A stretch of DNA of 64,000 nucleotides. Source: an uncultured Psychroserpens sp. Lineage in GTDB: Bacteria; Bacteroidota; Bacteroidia; Flavobacteriales; Flavobacteriaceae. Below are positions 17,461 to 26,401 of this stretch, one piece after another (positions within the stretch are counted from its first letter, which is position 1; every line of letters begins with the position of its first letter). The stretch spans positions 186,001 through 250,000 of the forward strand of contig NZ_CANMRL010000002.1 of NCBI RefSeq assembly GCF_947500255.1, read 5' to 3'. A program made the translations under genes and the position numbers. The notes under the pieces are model-generated. The model saw nothing but the letters and a program-made list of their open reading frames with translations. It was not told where the DNA came from and searched no databases.

Positions 17461-18312
17461 ATGTCAAATTCCGAAGATAAAAAGAAGCACATAGAAATAC
17501 ATGAAACTGCATTTGTCACGTCCATGTTTCGATCTTCAAATGAAGCGTTGAGCGAGGATTATTTTGCTAAACTTTGGAACAACCCAAAAACCGAAAAATG
17601 GATTGAAGACTATCTCGAAAAAGTGTCTTCTGAAGAAGCAGCAACACACTGCCTGAGAAACCGATATTTCCTTGATACTCTAAAAACATTAATAGATACA
17701 AATCATGTAGAAGTACTCATTAACTTTGGATGTGGTTTTAGTATGTATCCTTTTCTTTTGGATAAAAACCTTATTCATATTGAAATTGACAAATCTGAAA
17801 TTATACAATACAAAACCGAAAAACTAGACGATTGGCAACATAAAAATATACTTCCTAAACGTCGTATCTATTCTATTGGTGTAGATTTTAGTGACGATTA
17901 CGAAGATAAACTTAGAGAACAAATAGAAGCTATTAAAGGCAATCGTAAATCTTTTATTCTTATAGAAGGGGTTTTATTCTTTCTGGACAGAGCAGAAACC
18001 AACAGGTTATTTGATTTCTTTGACACGCTTCAACACTCAGGTGATTTTATAGGTAGTGGTTCATTTCAAGATAGTTTAAAAGACTCTCAAGCTTTTAAAA
18101 GATTATTAGATTTTTTTGGTAAAAAAGTCATCAATATGAGAGAAAGCGATTACCAAACAATAAATGATATATATTACGAAAACATAAAGAATTACAAACT
18201 CATTGACCATCAAGATTACTTTAGTCTATCTAAAACTTATAACAACCCTATACAACTTGAAAAAGACCTTATTTTAAACGAGCATTTTTACGTGTTGAAA
18301 AAAGATACATAA
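17461..18312 (+). CDS. Leucine carboxyl methyltransferase-like SAM-dependent methyltransferase
   Basis: This 283-residue protein resembles the Ppm1/LCM family. TAFVTSMFRSSNEA is followed by an arginine-containing segment (HCLRNRYFLDTLK). The SAM-binding loop is VLINFGCGFSMYPF near residue 85, followed by an acidic strand end (HIEIDKSEII) and FILIEGVLFFLD near 160. In bacteria this family methylates carboxyl or hydroxyl groups of small molecules; the substrate is unknown here. It is probably co-transcribed with the DUF4287/DUF5655 gene. It converges on rimO with only a few bases between the stops. Confidence 0.75.
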   Translation: MSNSEDKKKHIEIHETAFVTSMFRSSNEALSEDYFAKLWNNPKTEKWIEDYLEKVSSEEAATHCLRNRYFLDTLKTLIDTNHVEVLINFGCGFSMYPFLLDKNLIHIEIDKSEIIQYKTEKLDDWQHKNILPKRRIYSIGVDFSDDYEDKLREQIEAIKGNRKSFILIEGVLFFLDRAETNRLFDFFDTLQHSGDFIGSGSFQDSLKDSQAFKRLLDFFGKKVINMRESDYQTINDIYYENIKNYKLIDHQDYFSLSKTYNNPIQLEKDLILNEHFYVLKKDT

Positions 18313-18317
18313 AGGAT

Positions 18318-19622
18318 TTAGCTTAGCACCTCTGCATACAAATCAAAATCTTCGGCTTCAATCACTTTAACTGTAGTGAATTCACCAGTTTTTAAATACG
18401 TTGATGTCGCATCAATCAAAACCTCATTATCAACATCAGGCGAATCATATTCGGTACGACCCACAAAATAATTGCCTTCTTTTCTATCAATCACCACTTT
18501 AAACTCTTGTCCAATCTTAGTCTGATTCAATTCCCATGAGATTTGAGACTGAATTTCCATGATCTGGTTGGCTCTGTCGATTTTTACTTCTTCTGGAACA
18601 TCATCCTCTAAATTATAAGCATGTGTATTTTCTTCATGAGAATAGGTGAAACATCCTAAACGTTCAAAACGCATCTCCTTAACCCATTCTTTAAGTGTTT
18701 GAAAATCTTCTTCAGTTTCTCCTGGATAACCAACTATCAGTGTCGTTCTAATGGTCATTTCGGGTACCTTAGCTCTAAATTCCTTGAGTAACTTAGTTGT
18801 TTTCTCTTTGGTTGTGCCACGACGCATACTTTTCAGAATAGCATCTGAAATATGCTGTAATGGAATATCAAGATAGTTACAGATCTTTGGTTCACGATTC
18901 ATAATATCTAACACATCCATCGGAAAACCTGTTGGAAATGCATAATGCAAACGAATCCATTCAATTCCTTCAACTTTAACTAAGTGCTCTAGTAATTCGG
19001 CTAGATTTCGTTTTTTATAGAGGTCCAAACCATAATAGGTCAAATCTTGAGCAATCAAGATGAGCTCTTTAACACCATTAGCAGCCAGCTTTTCGGCTTC
19101 AATAACCAACTCTTCTATTGGTGTACTTTTATGTTTTCCACGCATTAAAGGAATCGCACAAAAGCTACAAGGCCTATCACAACCTTCAGCGATTTTCAAA
19201 TAGGCATAATTTTTTGGTGTCGTTGTTAATCGTTCACCTATCAATTCATGTTTGTAATCTGCTCCTAAAGCTTTTAATAATTGTGGTAATTCTGTAGTTC
19301 CAAAATATTGATCTACATTAGGTATTTCTTTTTGAAGATCTGGTTTATAACGTTCACTTAAGCAACCTGTTACAAATACTTTGTCTACATCACCTGCCTC
19401 CTTTTTCTGCATAAACTCCAAAATGGTATTTACACTTTCTTCCTTAGCATTATTAATAAAACCACACGTGTTAATGACAACAACATTTCCTTCTTCTTCA
19501 TGAACAACATCTTTACCACTGGCTTTTAGTTGTCCCATCAATACTTCACTGTCGTAAACATTCTTACTGCAACCAAGCGTTACGACGTTGATCTTATTTT
19601 TCTTAAGTGATTTAGTTCTCAT
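18318..19622 (-). CDS. rimO: Ribosomal protein S12 methylthiotransferase
   Basis: This 434-residue radical-SAM enzyme adds a methylthio group to an aspartate of ribosomal protein S12. The N-terminal MTTase domain holds three cluster cysteines (VVTLGCSKN, VINTCGF, VTGCLSERY). The radical-SAM CxxxCxxC is in EGCDRPCSFCAIP. The C-terminal TRAM part (GQEFKVVIDRKEGNYFVGR) ends with DFDLYAEVL, a RimO rather than MiaB signature. I start at the ATG at 19622; a TTG six bases earlier is also in frame. A perfect TATCTTTG element lies upstream on this strand at 19647-19640. Confidence 0.96.
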   Translation of the reverse strand: MRTKSLKKNKINVVTLGCSKNVYDSEVLMGQLKASGKDVVHEEEGNVVVINTCGFINNAKEESVNTILEFMQKKEAGDVDKVFVTGCLSERYKPDLQKEIPNVDQYFGTTELPQLLKALGADYKHELIGERLTTTPKNYAYLKIAEGCDRPCSFCAIPLMRGKHKSTPIEELVIEAEKLAANGVKELILIAQDLTYYGLDLYKKRNLAELLEHLVKVEGIEWIRLHYAFPTGFPMDVLDIMNREPKICNYLDIPLQHISDAILKSMRRGTTKEKTTKLLKEFRAKVPEMTIRTTLIVGYPGETEEDFQTLKEWVKEMRFERLGCFTYSHEENTHAYNLEDDVPEEVKIDRANQIMEIQSQISWELNQTKIGQEFKVVIDRKEGNYFVGRTEYDSPDVDNEVLIDATSTYLKTGEFTTVKVIEAEDFDLYAEVLS

Positions 19623-19639
19623 AGTCAAATTTCAGGCTG

Positions 19640-19647
19640 CAAAGATA
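19640..19647 (-). promoter_or_regulatory. Promoter -7 element of rimO
   Basis: TATCTTTG on the minus strand matches TAnnTTTG and ends 17 bases before the ATG of rimO, leaving a short leader. It lies back to back with a plus-strand element at 19663-19670. Confidence 0.6.
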
Positions 19648-19662
19648 CGTAATGATTTGTGA

Positions 19663-19670
19663 TATATTTG
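19663..19670 (+). promoter_or_regulatory. Promoter -7 element of the serine hydrolase gene
   Basis: TATATTTG matches TAnnTTTG exactly and lies 43 bases before the ATG at 19713. No clear -33 TTTG is seen at the usual distance. Confidence 0.55.
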
Positions 19671-19712
19671 TTTTCAGAAGATTAAACCTTTATCATACGT
19701 AATAGTCCAATT

Positions 19713-20819
19713 ATGAAATCTCAATTTATGAAGTTTGTACACTGTGCCTTTATTTTAGTTTGCTTCGCCTTTTTATACAATTGTACTTCAGACGATGATA
19801 ATACTCAAACCTTTATTGATGGGACACCAGAACCTGAAAGCACTTATTTCCCTCCAATTGATGGTAGTGAAACCTGGGACACCAAATCTATAGCAGAATT
19901 AGAATGGAACGATCTAGGACTTCAACCACTTTTAAACTTTCTAGAAGAAAAAAACACAAAGAGTTTTATGATACTTCACAATGGAAAAATTGTGGTAGAA
20001 GCTTATATGAATGGTCATAACAATGCGTCTCCTTGGTACTGGGCTAGTGCAGGAAAAACACTAACAACTACAATAATGGGAATTGCACATGATGACGGTT
20101 TGTTGACTATTGATGATAAAGTATCTGATTATATAGGAACTGGATGGACAAGTATTCCGCTAGACAAAGAAAACCTCATTACATGCAAGAATCTCTTGTC
20201 AATGAACTCAGGTTTAGATGATAGTCTTGGTGATGACTTTTCTCCAGATAATCTTCAATACTTGGCAGATGCAGGCAATCGTTGGGCCTATCATAATGTA
20301 TTTGTTAAGCTTCAAGATGTTATAAGTTCGGCAAGCAATCAAACTTGGAACTCTTACTTCAATACGAATTTAAAAAATAAAATAGGAATGACAGGTGCTT
20401 GGATTCCTTTAGGTGACATCAATGTGTATTGGAGCAACACTAGAAGCATGGCTCGATTTGGTTTAATGATTGCTGCTAATGGCAGATGGGATGAGAATCA
20501 AATTGTGTCTCAGTCTTTCTTAAATGAAGCGACAAGCACCTCTCAATCCTTAAATCAAGCTTATGGTTATTTATGGTGGCTCAATGGCAAATCAACGTAT
20601 CGCCTACCACAAACGCAGCTTGAGTTTTCAGGAGAATTAATTCCAAATGCACCTGAGGATATGTATTGCGCTTTAGGACGAGACGACCAAAAGATCTATA
20701 TCGTTCCAAGTAAAGACTTAGTGGTGATTAGAATGGGAGAAGCTGCCGACGATATCAACTTTGCACTCTCTACTTTTGATGATGACTTATGGGAAAAAAT
20801 TAATGCTGTAATTGACTAA
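19713..20819 (+). CDS. Beta-lactamase-family serine hydrolase, lipoprotein
   Basis: This 368-residue protein has a lipoprotein signal with lipobox LYNC and an acidic linker. The class C beta-lactamase/esterase fold follows. The nucleophile motif SxxK is in WYWASAGKTLTT near residue 112, and the tyrosine motif YxN is in RWAYHNVF near residue 193. KNLLSMNSGLDD and GYLWWLNG are characteristic of this serine hydrolase family (PF00144). Members include esterases, D-aminopeptidases and penicillin-binding-protein relatives, so the substrate cannot be named. Its stop overlaps the stop of the convergent amidase gene by four bases. Confidence 0.85.
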   Translation: MKSQFMKFVHCAFILVCFAFLYNCTSDDDNTQTFIDGTPEPESTYFPPIDGSETWDTKSIAELEWNDLGLQPLLNFLEEKNTKSFMILHNGKIVVEAYMNGHNNASPWYWASAGKTLTTTIMGIAHDDGLLTIDDKVSDYIGTGWTSIPLDKENLITCKNLLSMNSGLDDSLGDDFSPDNLQYLADAGNRWAYHNVFVKLQDVISSASNQTWNSYFNTNLKNKIGMTGAWIPLGDINVYWSNTRSMARFGLMIAANGRWDENQIVSQSFLNEATSTSQSLNQAYGYLWWLNGKSTYRLPQTQLEFSGELIPNAPEDMYCALGRDDQKIYIVPSKDLVVIRMGEAADDINFALSTFDDDLWEKINAVID

Positions 20820-22489
20820 TTATAATTTGTTGGTGCCTTTCGCATTTTAGATGCTTGTTCATAAACACGAGCCCAATTTAAAAGGTCTATTTCTCGCAAA
20901 GGTGAACTTATTAAGGTTAGACCTTTAGGAGCTCCGTTTTCAGCGTAACCCATCGGAACAGTTAATGCAGGATACTCTGCTACTGCAGCAAAACCAGCAT
21001 GATAGTTATTAATAGACAAAACTCCATCTAAATTATGTGCAGTCATGGGTTCATCAAAAAAGCGTTTTCCGTTTGTTTTTAAAATCGATTTTATTTTTGT
21101 AAACTCTTCATCGGTTGCAGAATCATCTGAAATACCTTGAAATAATTTTTGTCCGTAAGGCATTATACGCATACTATCTTTTCGGTTAAAATCCATAATA
21201 TCTTCAATAGAGGCATACTCTAAATACTGATTTCCATAATTTTTTAAATAGTTGACCAAATCTACTTTCATGTCTAGATTCAGCAATCGTAAAAACCCTG
21301 GAAGGTTAACATCTAAGGCTTCAATTTCAATAATTTCTGCACCTTGAGTTTTTAAAACAGATATAGCATTGGCATATAACTCATCGTCCATCAAACCTTT
21401 AAAAGCTCCAAATCTCTTATTCTCTAACTTGTTAGCAACACCAAAACTCCCATAGTAAAAACTGGCGCCCCATTTTGTGTTAATACTCTTAGAATCGCCG
21501 TTATCGAATCCAAAAATTGCGTCTAATACAATGGCATTATCCATTACATTTTTAGTCATAGGTCCAGCAGTATCCAAAGTTGATGAAATTGGCACAATAC
21601 CACTACGACTTACCAAACCAATGGTAGGTTTTAAACCAACTACAGAATTTTGACTAGAAGGCGATAAGATCGAACCAGAAGTTTCACTCCCAATAGCCGC
21701 TACACAAAAGTTAGCTGCAACTGCCACACCGCTTCCAGAACTAGAGCCTCCAGTATCAATAATTCTCCTACCATAAGGATTTAAGGTTTGACCACCAATT
21801 GCAGAATAACCACTTGGACAATCACCACAAAAGAAATATGCCCATTCACTTAAATTGGCTTTTCCAAGAATTAATGCACCTTTAGATTTAAGTTGTTTGA
21901 CTATAAAAGCATCTTCGGTCGTATTATCTTTTAAAGCTACAGAACCTGCTGTTGTTGGCATTTCGGATGTATTTATATTATCTTTTAAAAGAATAGGCAT
22001 GCCGTAAATTGGATGCTTGTACTTCTTTTTATCTTCTTGAAACAACTTATCTCTTGCTATTGCTTGTTTTATAACGTTAGGATTTAAAGCAATCACCGAA
22101 TTTAATGACAACTCATTTTCACGATCAAACTTTTTTATACGATATAAATAAAACTTTGTTAATGACTCATAACTAAGCAGACCTTCAGAAATATGCTTTT
22201 GAAGTGAAGGAATATCCTGATCAAGAATAAGAGGTTTTAATGTAAAATAGTCGTCTTCGGTAAAATCTTTTAAGTCATCATCTATAACATCCCAAAGCTC
22301 AGTAGTATTAATATACTTAGAATCTAAAACTTTAAACTCTCTAAAGTCTTTGGTAGAAATATCGCTTAGATCATCACTGTCGTTAGCTGTTTCAGCGACT
22401 TGAGTATCTTCTGAAGATGTTTTCTTTTCATCAGAAGGTTTACAGTTGTAGGTAATTAGAATAAGGCAGAATAGAAGTATAAAACGCAT
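20816..22489 (-). CDS. Amidase signature enzyme, lipoprotein
   Basis: I start at the ATG giving MRFILLFCLILITYNCK, a lipoprotein signal with lipobox TYNC; an in-frame TTG 48 bases upstream would hide that signal. The 557-residue protein carries the amidase-signature triad: a lysine in PILLKDNINTSEMPTTAG, and the serine-rich loop GGSSSGSGVAVAANF followed by GSETSGSI. Such enzymes hydrolyse amide bonds of small molecules or peptides, here presumably in the periplasm. It follows an SRPBCC-domain gene with a short gap. The two stops of this gene and the serine hydrolase overlap, so neither has its own terminator. Confidence 0.88.
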   Translation of the reverse strand: MRFILLFCLILITYNCKPSDEKKTSSEDTQVAETANDSDDLSDISTKDFREFKVLDSKYINTTELWDVIDDDLKDFTEDDYFTLKPLILDQDIPSLQKHISEGLLSYESLTKFYLYRIKKFDRENELSLNSVIALNPNVIKQAIARDKLFQEDKKKYKHPIYGMPILLKDNINTSEMPTTAGSVALKDNTTEDAFIVKQLKSKGALILGKANLSEWAYFFCGDCPSGYSAIGGQTLNPYGRRIIDTGGSSSGSGVAVAANFCVAAIGSETSGSILSPSSQNSVVGLKPTIGLVSRSGIVPISSTLDTAGPMTKNVMDNAIVLDAIFGFDNGDSKSINTKWGASFYYGSFGVANKLENKRFGAFKGLMDDELYANAISVLKTQGAEIIEIEALDVNLPGFLRLLNLDMKVDLVNYLKNYGNQYLEYASIEDIMDFNRKDSMRIMPYGQKLFQGISDDSATDEEFTKIKSILKTNGKRFFDEPMTAHNLDGVLSINNYHAGFAAVAEYPALTVPMGYAENGAPKGLTLISSPLREIDLLNWARVYEQASKMRKAPTNYN

Positions 22490-22520
22490 GATTTGTATTT
22501 TTAATAAAAATACGGAAAAA

Positions 22521-22949
22521 TCAACTGCGTTCTTCAAAAGGAATAATCGTTCCGTTTTCGATGTAGTTTTTTAGGTCTTTTAGTAATTGTGCCCAGCAAA
22601 ATGAAGAATTTCTATATTCATGATTATTCTCTGGCCAATTGGTATGTGAGAACTTAAACAAGGTCTTATTGTCATGCTCTTCTAAAGTAATCCCAAAAGT
22701 TGTTGGGTTCCAATCGGTATCGGCATTTGTCATTTTCAAATAAAAATGGTCATTAGTTTCAACTTTTGTGACTTCACCAAACCAATTGTATGCATCGGTA
22801 AAATTAAGGTTATAGGTTGCTCCTAATTCTGGTTTTCCAGACGACTTTAAAGGCCACCAATTATTTAAATGTTCTGGTAAAGTAAAGGCATCAAAGACTT
22901 TTTGTTTTGGTGCCTCAATGTAGAAATCGAAATAGATACTATGAGCCAT
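22521..22949 (-). CDS. SRPBCC / AHSA1-like domain protein
   Basis: The 142-residue protein begins HSIYFDFYIEAPKQKVFDAF, the typical start of the Activator-of-Hsp90-like START fold. FGITLEEHDNKTLFKFSHTNWP and CWAQLLKDLKNYIENG at the C-terminus belong to the same family. It is cytoplasmic with no catalytic motif; members bind hydrophobic ligands or act with Hsp90-type proteins. Its start overlaps the end of the upstream membrane-protein gene by 11 bases. The amidase gene begins 32 bases downstream. Confidence 0.82.
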   Translation of the reverse strand: MAHSIYFDFYIEAPKQKVFDAFTLPEHLNNWWPLKSSGKPELGATYNLNFTDAYNWFGEVTKVETNDHFYLKMTNADTDWNPTTFGITLEEHDNKTLFKFSHTNWPENNHEYRNSSFCWAQLLKDLKNYIENGTIIPFEERS

Positions 22950-23274
22950 AAGGATTGAATGTATTTATAAAATCATAAATATAATGTCCTATAAAGATAA
23001 ACAAAACAGAATAGACAAAAAGAAGCCAAATTATGAGAGCATTATAGTGTTTCATTTTAAAGCTTCTATAGGTATATATTGCTATAACTATAAAAATTAG
23101 AGATAGTATAATTTTCGGAAATGTAGCAAACTTCCATAAGTATTTTGGAATTAAAGGACTGCTTGTTCCATCAAGGTAAGTGTAAACAATCTTTTGTAAA
23201 TAATAGAGTACTCGAATAAGTGCATAAGCAAAAGTAACAATTGAAAGTGTTCTTAAAACTTTTTCGTTATTCAA
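22939..23274 (-). CDS. Small membrane protein, three helices
   Basis: This 111-residue protein has three likely transmembrane helices (LSIVTFAYALIRVLYYL, IILSLIFIVIAIYTY and IIWLLFVYSVLFIFIG). No family is recognised. The only plausible start is a TTG at 23274, because the first internal methionine comes after the second helix. It lies just downstream of ftsY and overlaps the SRPBCC gene, so it may be the middle gene of a ftsY-downstream transcript. Function unknown. Confidence 0.6.
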   Translation of the reverse strand: MNNEKVLRTLSIVTFAYALIRVLYYLQKIVYTYLDGTSSPLIPKYLWKFATFPKIILSLIFIVIAIYTYRSFKMKHYNALIIWLLFVYSVLFIFIGHYIYDFINTFNPYGS

Positions 23275-23287
23275 AATGCTCTGCTCT

Positions 23288-24262
23288 CTATTTAAAAAAA
23301 CTATCTACAAACTCATACTTATTAAAGACCTGTAAATCTTCAATCCCTTCACCAACACCAATATATTTAACCGGAATTTGAAATTGATCACTAATACCAA
23401 TAACGACACCTCCTTTAGCAGTTCCATCTAATTTTGTAACGGCTAATGTAGAGACTTCTGTAGCGGCAGTAAACTGTTTAGCTTGCTCAAAGGCATTTTG
23501 CCCTGTAGAACCATCTAAAACCAATAACACATCGTGAGGTGCATTGCCTACCACTTTTTGCATCACACGTTTCACCTTACTCAACTCGTTCATTAAGTTC
23601 ACTTTGTTGTGTAAACGTCCAGCAGTATCAATAATAATCACATCGGCATCTTGGGTTACACCTGATTGTAGTGCATCAAAAGCTACGCTAGCAGGATCAC
23701 TTCCCATTTCTTGGCGTACCATAGGCACATCAACGCGATCTGCCCAAACCTGAAGTTGGTCAATTGCCGCAGCTCTAAAAGTATCTGCTGCTCCTAAAAC
23801 GACTTTAAGTCCTTTCTTTTTAAACTGATACGCTAATTTACCAATGGTTGTTGTTTTTCCTACACCATTAACACCTACTACCATAAGAACATATGGTGTT
23901 TTTGAGCCATCTTCTTGTTTTGGTAATTCAGGAATCGTGTAATCTGTATCTTCACCAGAATTGGTCTCTGACAACAATCCAGCAATTTCTTCACGTAAGA
24001 TCTTATTTAATTCTGAAGTCCCTAAATACTTATCTTTAGACACACGTTCTTCGATACGTTCAATAACTTTAAGTGTCGTATTTACACCAACATCACTAGT
24101 TACTAGCACTTCCTCCAAGTTATCCAATACATCATCATCAACTTTGGATTTACCTGCAACTGCTTTATTTAATTTCGAGAAAAACGACGTTTTCGATTTC
24201 TCTAACCCTTTGTCTAAGGTTTCTTTTTTTTCCGAAGAAAATATCTTTTTAAAAAAACTCAT
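23288..24262 (-). CDS. ftsY: Signal recognition particle receptor
   Basis: This 324-residue SRP-type GTPase receives the SRP-ribosome complex at the membrane. The NG domain shows G1 GVNGVGKTTTIGKLA near residue 130, DTFRAAAIDQL, G3 DTAGRLHNK near 210 and the G4 motif TKLDGTAKGG near 275. The N-terminal acidic A domain is short, as usual in Bacteroidota. The gene has its own promoter (TTTG-N19-TATATTTG at 24338-24368), embedded in the terminator of the upstream ribosomal-protein operon. Confidence 0.97.
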   Translation of the reverse strand: MSFFKKIFSSEKKETLDKGLEKSKTSFFSKLNKAVAGKSKVDDDVLDNLEEVLVTSDVGVNTTLKVIERIEERVSKDKYLGTSELNKILREEIAGLLSETNSGEDTDYTIPELPKQEDGSKTPYVLMVVGVNGVGKTTTIGKLAYQFKKKGLKVVLGAADTFRAAAIDQLQVWADRVDVPMVRQEMGSDPASVAFDALQSGVTQDADVIIIDTAGRLHNKVNLMNELSKVKRVMQKVVGNAPHDVLLVLDGSTGQNAFEQAKQFTAATEVSTLAVTKLDGTAKGGVVIGISDQFQIPVKYIGVGEGIEDLQVFNKYEFVDSFFK

Positions 24263-24337
24263 TCGTTATACTTATTTATAAGTTCTAGTCAACTATCGAG
24301 CCGAATTTTTTTTCTGCTATTTTGGCAGAAAACTGCT

Positions 24338-24368
24338 CAAATATAGACATAAAAAAACTGCTTTCAAA
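24338..24368 (-). promoter_or_regulatory. Promoter of ftsY overlapping the upstream terminator
   Basis: On the minus strand a -33 TTTG (24368-24365) and a -7 TATATTTG (24345-24338) are 19 bases apart, the Bacteroidota consensus layout. The -33 box lies in the terminator hairpin of the DUF4295 gene. The leader of about 70 bases contains TTTTCTGC and GCAGAAAA (24310-24332), a hairpin without a T run. Confidence 0.6.
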
Positions 24369-24381
24369 TATGAAAGCAGTT
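24356..24381 (-). terminator. Intrinsic terminator of the rpmB-rpmG-DUF4295 operon
   Basis: AACTGCTTTCA pairs perfectly with TGAAAGCAGTT (11 pairs, four-base loop). Read on the minus strand it is followed by seven Ts (complement of 24351-24357). Confidence 0.85.
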
Positions 24382-24405
24382 CGTCACTAGATATAAATAT
24401 CTAAT

Positions 24406-24558
24406 TTATTTTTTGTTTAAAAAATCATTGACAAACTCTGGTGCCATTACTGACTCAACAAACATGTAAGCACCTGTCTTTGGTGATTTTACCATTTTGA
24501 TTGCTTTAGTAAGTCTTTTAGATCCTGTTTGTAATGATGCTACTGATTTCTTTGCCAT
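24406..24558 (-). CDS. DUF4295 small ribosome-operon protein
   Basis: This gene of 50 codons encodes MAKKSVASLQTGSKRLTKAI and ends APEFVNDFLNKK. It is a small basic protein found in Bacteroidota directly after rpmG and annotated as DUF4295. The conserved position (rpmB, rpmG, this gene, then ftsY) and basic N-terminus suggest a ribosome-associated protein, but its role is not established. The reading frame is intact, ends in TAA and is followed by a strong terminator. Confidence 0.9.
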   Translation of the reverse strand: MAKKSVASLQTGSKRLTKAIKMVKSPKTGAYMFVESVMAPEFVNDFLNKK

Positions 24559-24626
24559 GACTCTATATATTTTGAGAGATAACTCTTATTTATGTATTAT
24601 TTGAGTTTTCTTACGAAAATCTCTAA

Positions 24627-24809
24627 TTATTTAATTTCTTTGTGAACTGTCATACGCTTAAGGATTGGATTAAATTTCTTAATCTCCATTCTATCTGGCG
24701 TATTCTTTTTATTTTTCGTAGTAATGTAACGAGAAGTTCCTGGCATTCCAGATTCTTTGTGCTCTGTACATTCTAATATAACCTGTATTCTATTTCCTTT
24801 TTTTGCCAT
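24627..24809 (-). CDS. rpmG: 50S ribosomal protein L33
   Basis: This 60-residue protein begins [20 protein letters not shown] and contains [20 protein letters not shown], the conserved core of L33. Only one cysteine is kept, so it is the zinc-free type of L33. It follows rpmB and precedes the DUF4295 gene on one transcript. Confidence 0.96.
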   Translation of the reverse strand: MAKKGNRIQVILECTEHKESGMPGTSRYITTKNKKNTPDRMEIKKFNPILKRMTVHKEIK

Positions 24810-24836
24810 TGTACGTGTCTTTAACGCGTTATGCTA

Positions 24837-25073
24837 TTATTTTAAAAATCCTTTGGATTTAGCTTCTTTTATTGCAGCAGAAATACCAACCTTGTTGATA
24901 GTCTTTAATGCTGAAGTCGATACTTTTAAAGTTATCCACTTATCTTCCTCAGGAATATAAAAACGTTTCTTGATTAAGTTAGCGTTAAATTTACGCTTCG
25001 TTTTGTTCATTGCGTGAGATACGTTGTTTCCAACCATCGCTTTCTTTCCTGTAAGTTCACAAACTCTTGACAT
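24837..25073 (-). CDS. rpmB: 50S ribosomal protein L28
   Basis: This 78-residue protein (MSRVCELTGKKAMVGNNVSH, then NKTKRKFNANLIKKRFYIPE) is L28. Length and sequence are normal for Bacteroidota. It is the first gene of the rpmB-rpmG-DUF4295 operon and has a consensus promoter just upstream. Confidence 0.97.
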   Translation of the reverse strand: MSRVCELTGKKAMVGNNVSHAMNKTKRKFNANLIKKRFYIPEEDKWITLKVSTSALKTINKVGISAAIKEAKSKGFLK

Positions 25074-25112
25074 TTCTTTCTAACTTTAATTATGTTTCTT
25101 TAAAACAGGGTG

Positions 25113-25144
25113 CAAATTTAATAAAACTTTACAATATCAACAAA
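25113..25144 (-). promoter_or_regulatory. Promoter of the rpmB operon
   Basis: On the minus strand TTTG (25144-25141) is followed after 20 bases by TAAATTTG (25120-25113), an exact match to the Bacteroidota TTTG/TAnnTTTG layout. The ATG of rpmB is about 40 bases further on. Confidence 0.7.
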
Positions 25145-25153
25145 CTAAAAGTG

Positions 25154-26401
25154 CTACTTTTTTAAAATTTCTTTTTGTAGCATTTCAAAGGCCTTATTTG
25201 CTGCTTTGTTGATGACTTTAACACGATGATTTCCAAAGCTGAATTTTTCAGAATATACACCATCTTTTGTAGCAATAGCGATGTATACAATTCCTAAGTC
25301 TTCAGCAGTATCATCTTTTGTAGGTCCTGCATTACCTGTAGTTGCAATCGCATAATCAGTATGCAATAAAGATCTCACATTTTTCGCCATGGCTTCTGCT
25401 ACAGCTCCACTTACCACTGAATGTTCATCTATCAATACTTCGGAAACGTTAAGGACATTGACTTTTACCTCTTTTGTATAACTTACTACGCTTCCTTTAA
25501 AATATTTCGAAGCCCCAGGGTTAGCTGTAAATCGTTCTGCAATAAGACCTCCTGTACAACTTTCGGCAGTAGCTACTGTTTTTTCTATTTGGGTTAAGTA
25601 TTTACCAATAACAGCCTCTATGGATAAATCATTTTCAAATCCCACAAAAATATCTTGAATTTGTGGTAATAATAATTGCGTTTGTTTTTCCATTTCAGCT
25701 TCAACAAGACTCTTATCTCTATGTTTAGCAGACAATCGTAAACGCACACGACCTAAGCTAGGTAAGTAGGCAAGTTTGATAAAATCAGGCAATTCGTTTT
25801 CAAACGTTTCAATACGCTCAGCGAGTGTACTTTCGCCCATACCATAGGTTAAAAACGTTTTGTGTTTAATATATGGAAACTGAAATCGTGTTCTTAGTTT
25901 AGGAATGACTTCATCTTCCATTAATGCTTTCATTTCATAAGGTACTCCAGGTAAAGAAATAAATACTGTATCGTTTTTTTCTAGCCACATTCCAGGAGCA
26001 CTACCGTATTTATTCATCAAAACCTCAGCTTTTGAAGGTACTAAAGCTTGATCTAGATTGACTTGCATAATAGGTTTTTTGACATAGACTTCCCAAATAT
26101 GCTCTACATTTTTTCTAACGGAAGAATCTTCTACCAAAGTATCCTCAAAATAATCGGCGATTGTTTTTTTAGTAATATCGTCCTTTGTAGGGCCTAAACC
26201 ACCAGTAATTATGACAATATCAGCATTAGTTTCAGCTTCAGAAAAAGCCTTTAAAATATGTGCTTTGTCATCTTGCACCGAAGTAATCTGATACACCGAT
26301 ACACCAATTTTGTTGAGTTGCTTTGCTATAAATGCAGAATTCGAGTCAATAATTTGCCCAATAAGAATCTCATCACCAATGGTAATAATTTCTGCTTGCA
26401 T
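25154..26401 (-). CDS. cinA: CinA family protein (nicotinamide-nucleotide amidase type)
   Basis: This 415-residue protein has an N-terminal MoCF-like domain (AEIITIGDEILIGQIIDSNS, then VIITGGLGPTKDDIT) and a C-terminal CinA domain (TVATAESCTGGLIAERFT near residue 275, YAIATTGNAGPTKDD near 350). The C-terminal domain deamidates nicotinamide mononucleotide in characterised relatives. The N-terminal domain is linked to ADP-ribose pyrophosphatase activity. The start codon shares one base with the stop of the Hpt gene, so the two are coupled. Confidence 0.93.
   Translation of the reverse strand: MQAEIITIGDEILIGQIIDSNSAFIAKQLNKIGVSVYQITSVQDDKAHILKAFSEAETNADIVIITGGLGPTKDDITKKTIADYFEDTLVEDSSVRKNVEHIWEVYVKKPIMQVNLDQALVPSKAEVLMNKYGSAPGMWLEKNDTVFISLPGVPYEMKALMEDEVIPKLRTRFQFPYIKHKTFLTYGMGESTLAERIETFENELPDFIKLAYLPSLGRVRLRLSAKHRDKSLVEAEMEKQTQLLLPQIQDIFVGFENDLSIEAVIGKYLTQIEKTVATAESCTGGLIAERFTANPGASKYFKGSVVSYTKEVKVNVLNVSEVLIDEHSVVSGAVAEAMAKNVRSLLHTDYAIATTGNAGPTKDDTAEDLGIVYIAIATKDGVYSEKFSFGNHRVKVINKAANKAFEMLQKEILKK

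Noticed and set aside
24310-24332. Second terminator before ftsY
   Set aside because: TTTTCTGC and GCAGAAAA pair well, but no T run follows on either strand in the needed direction.
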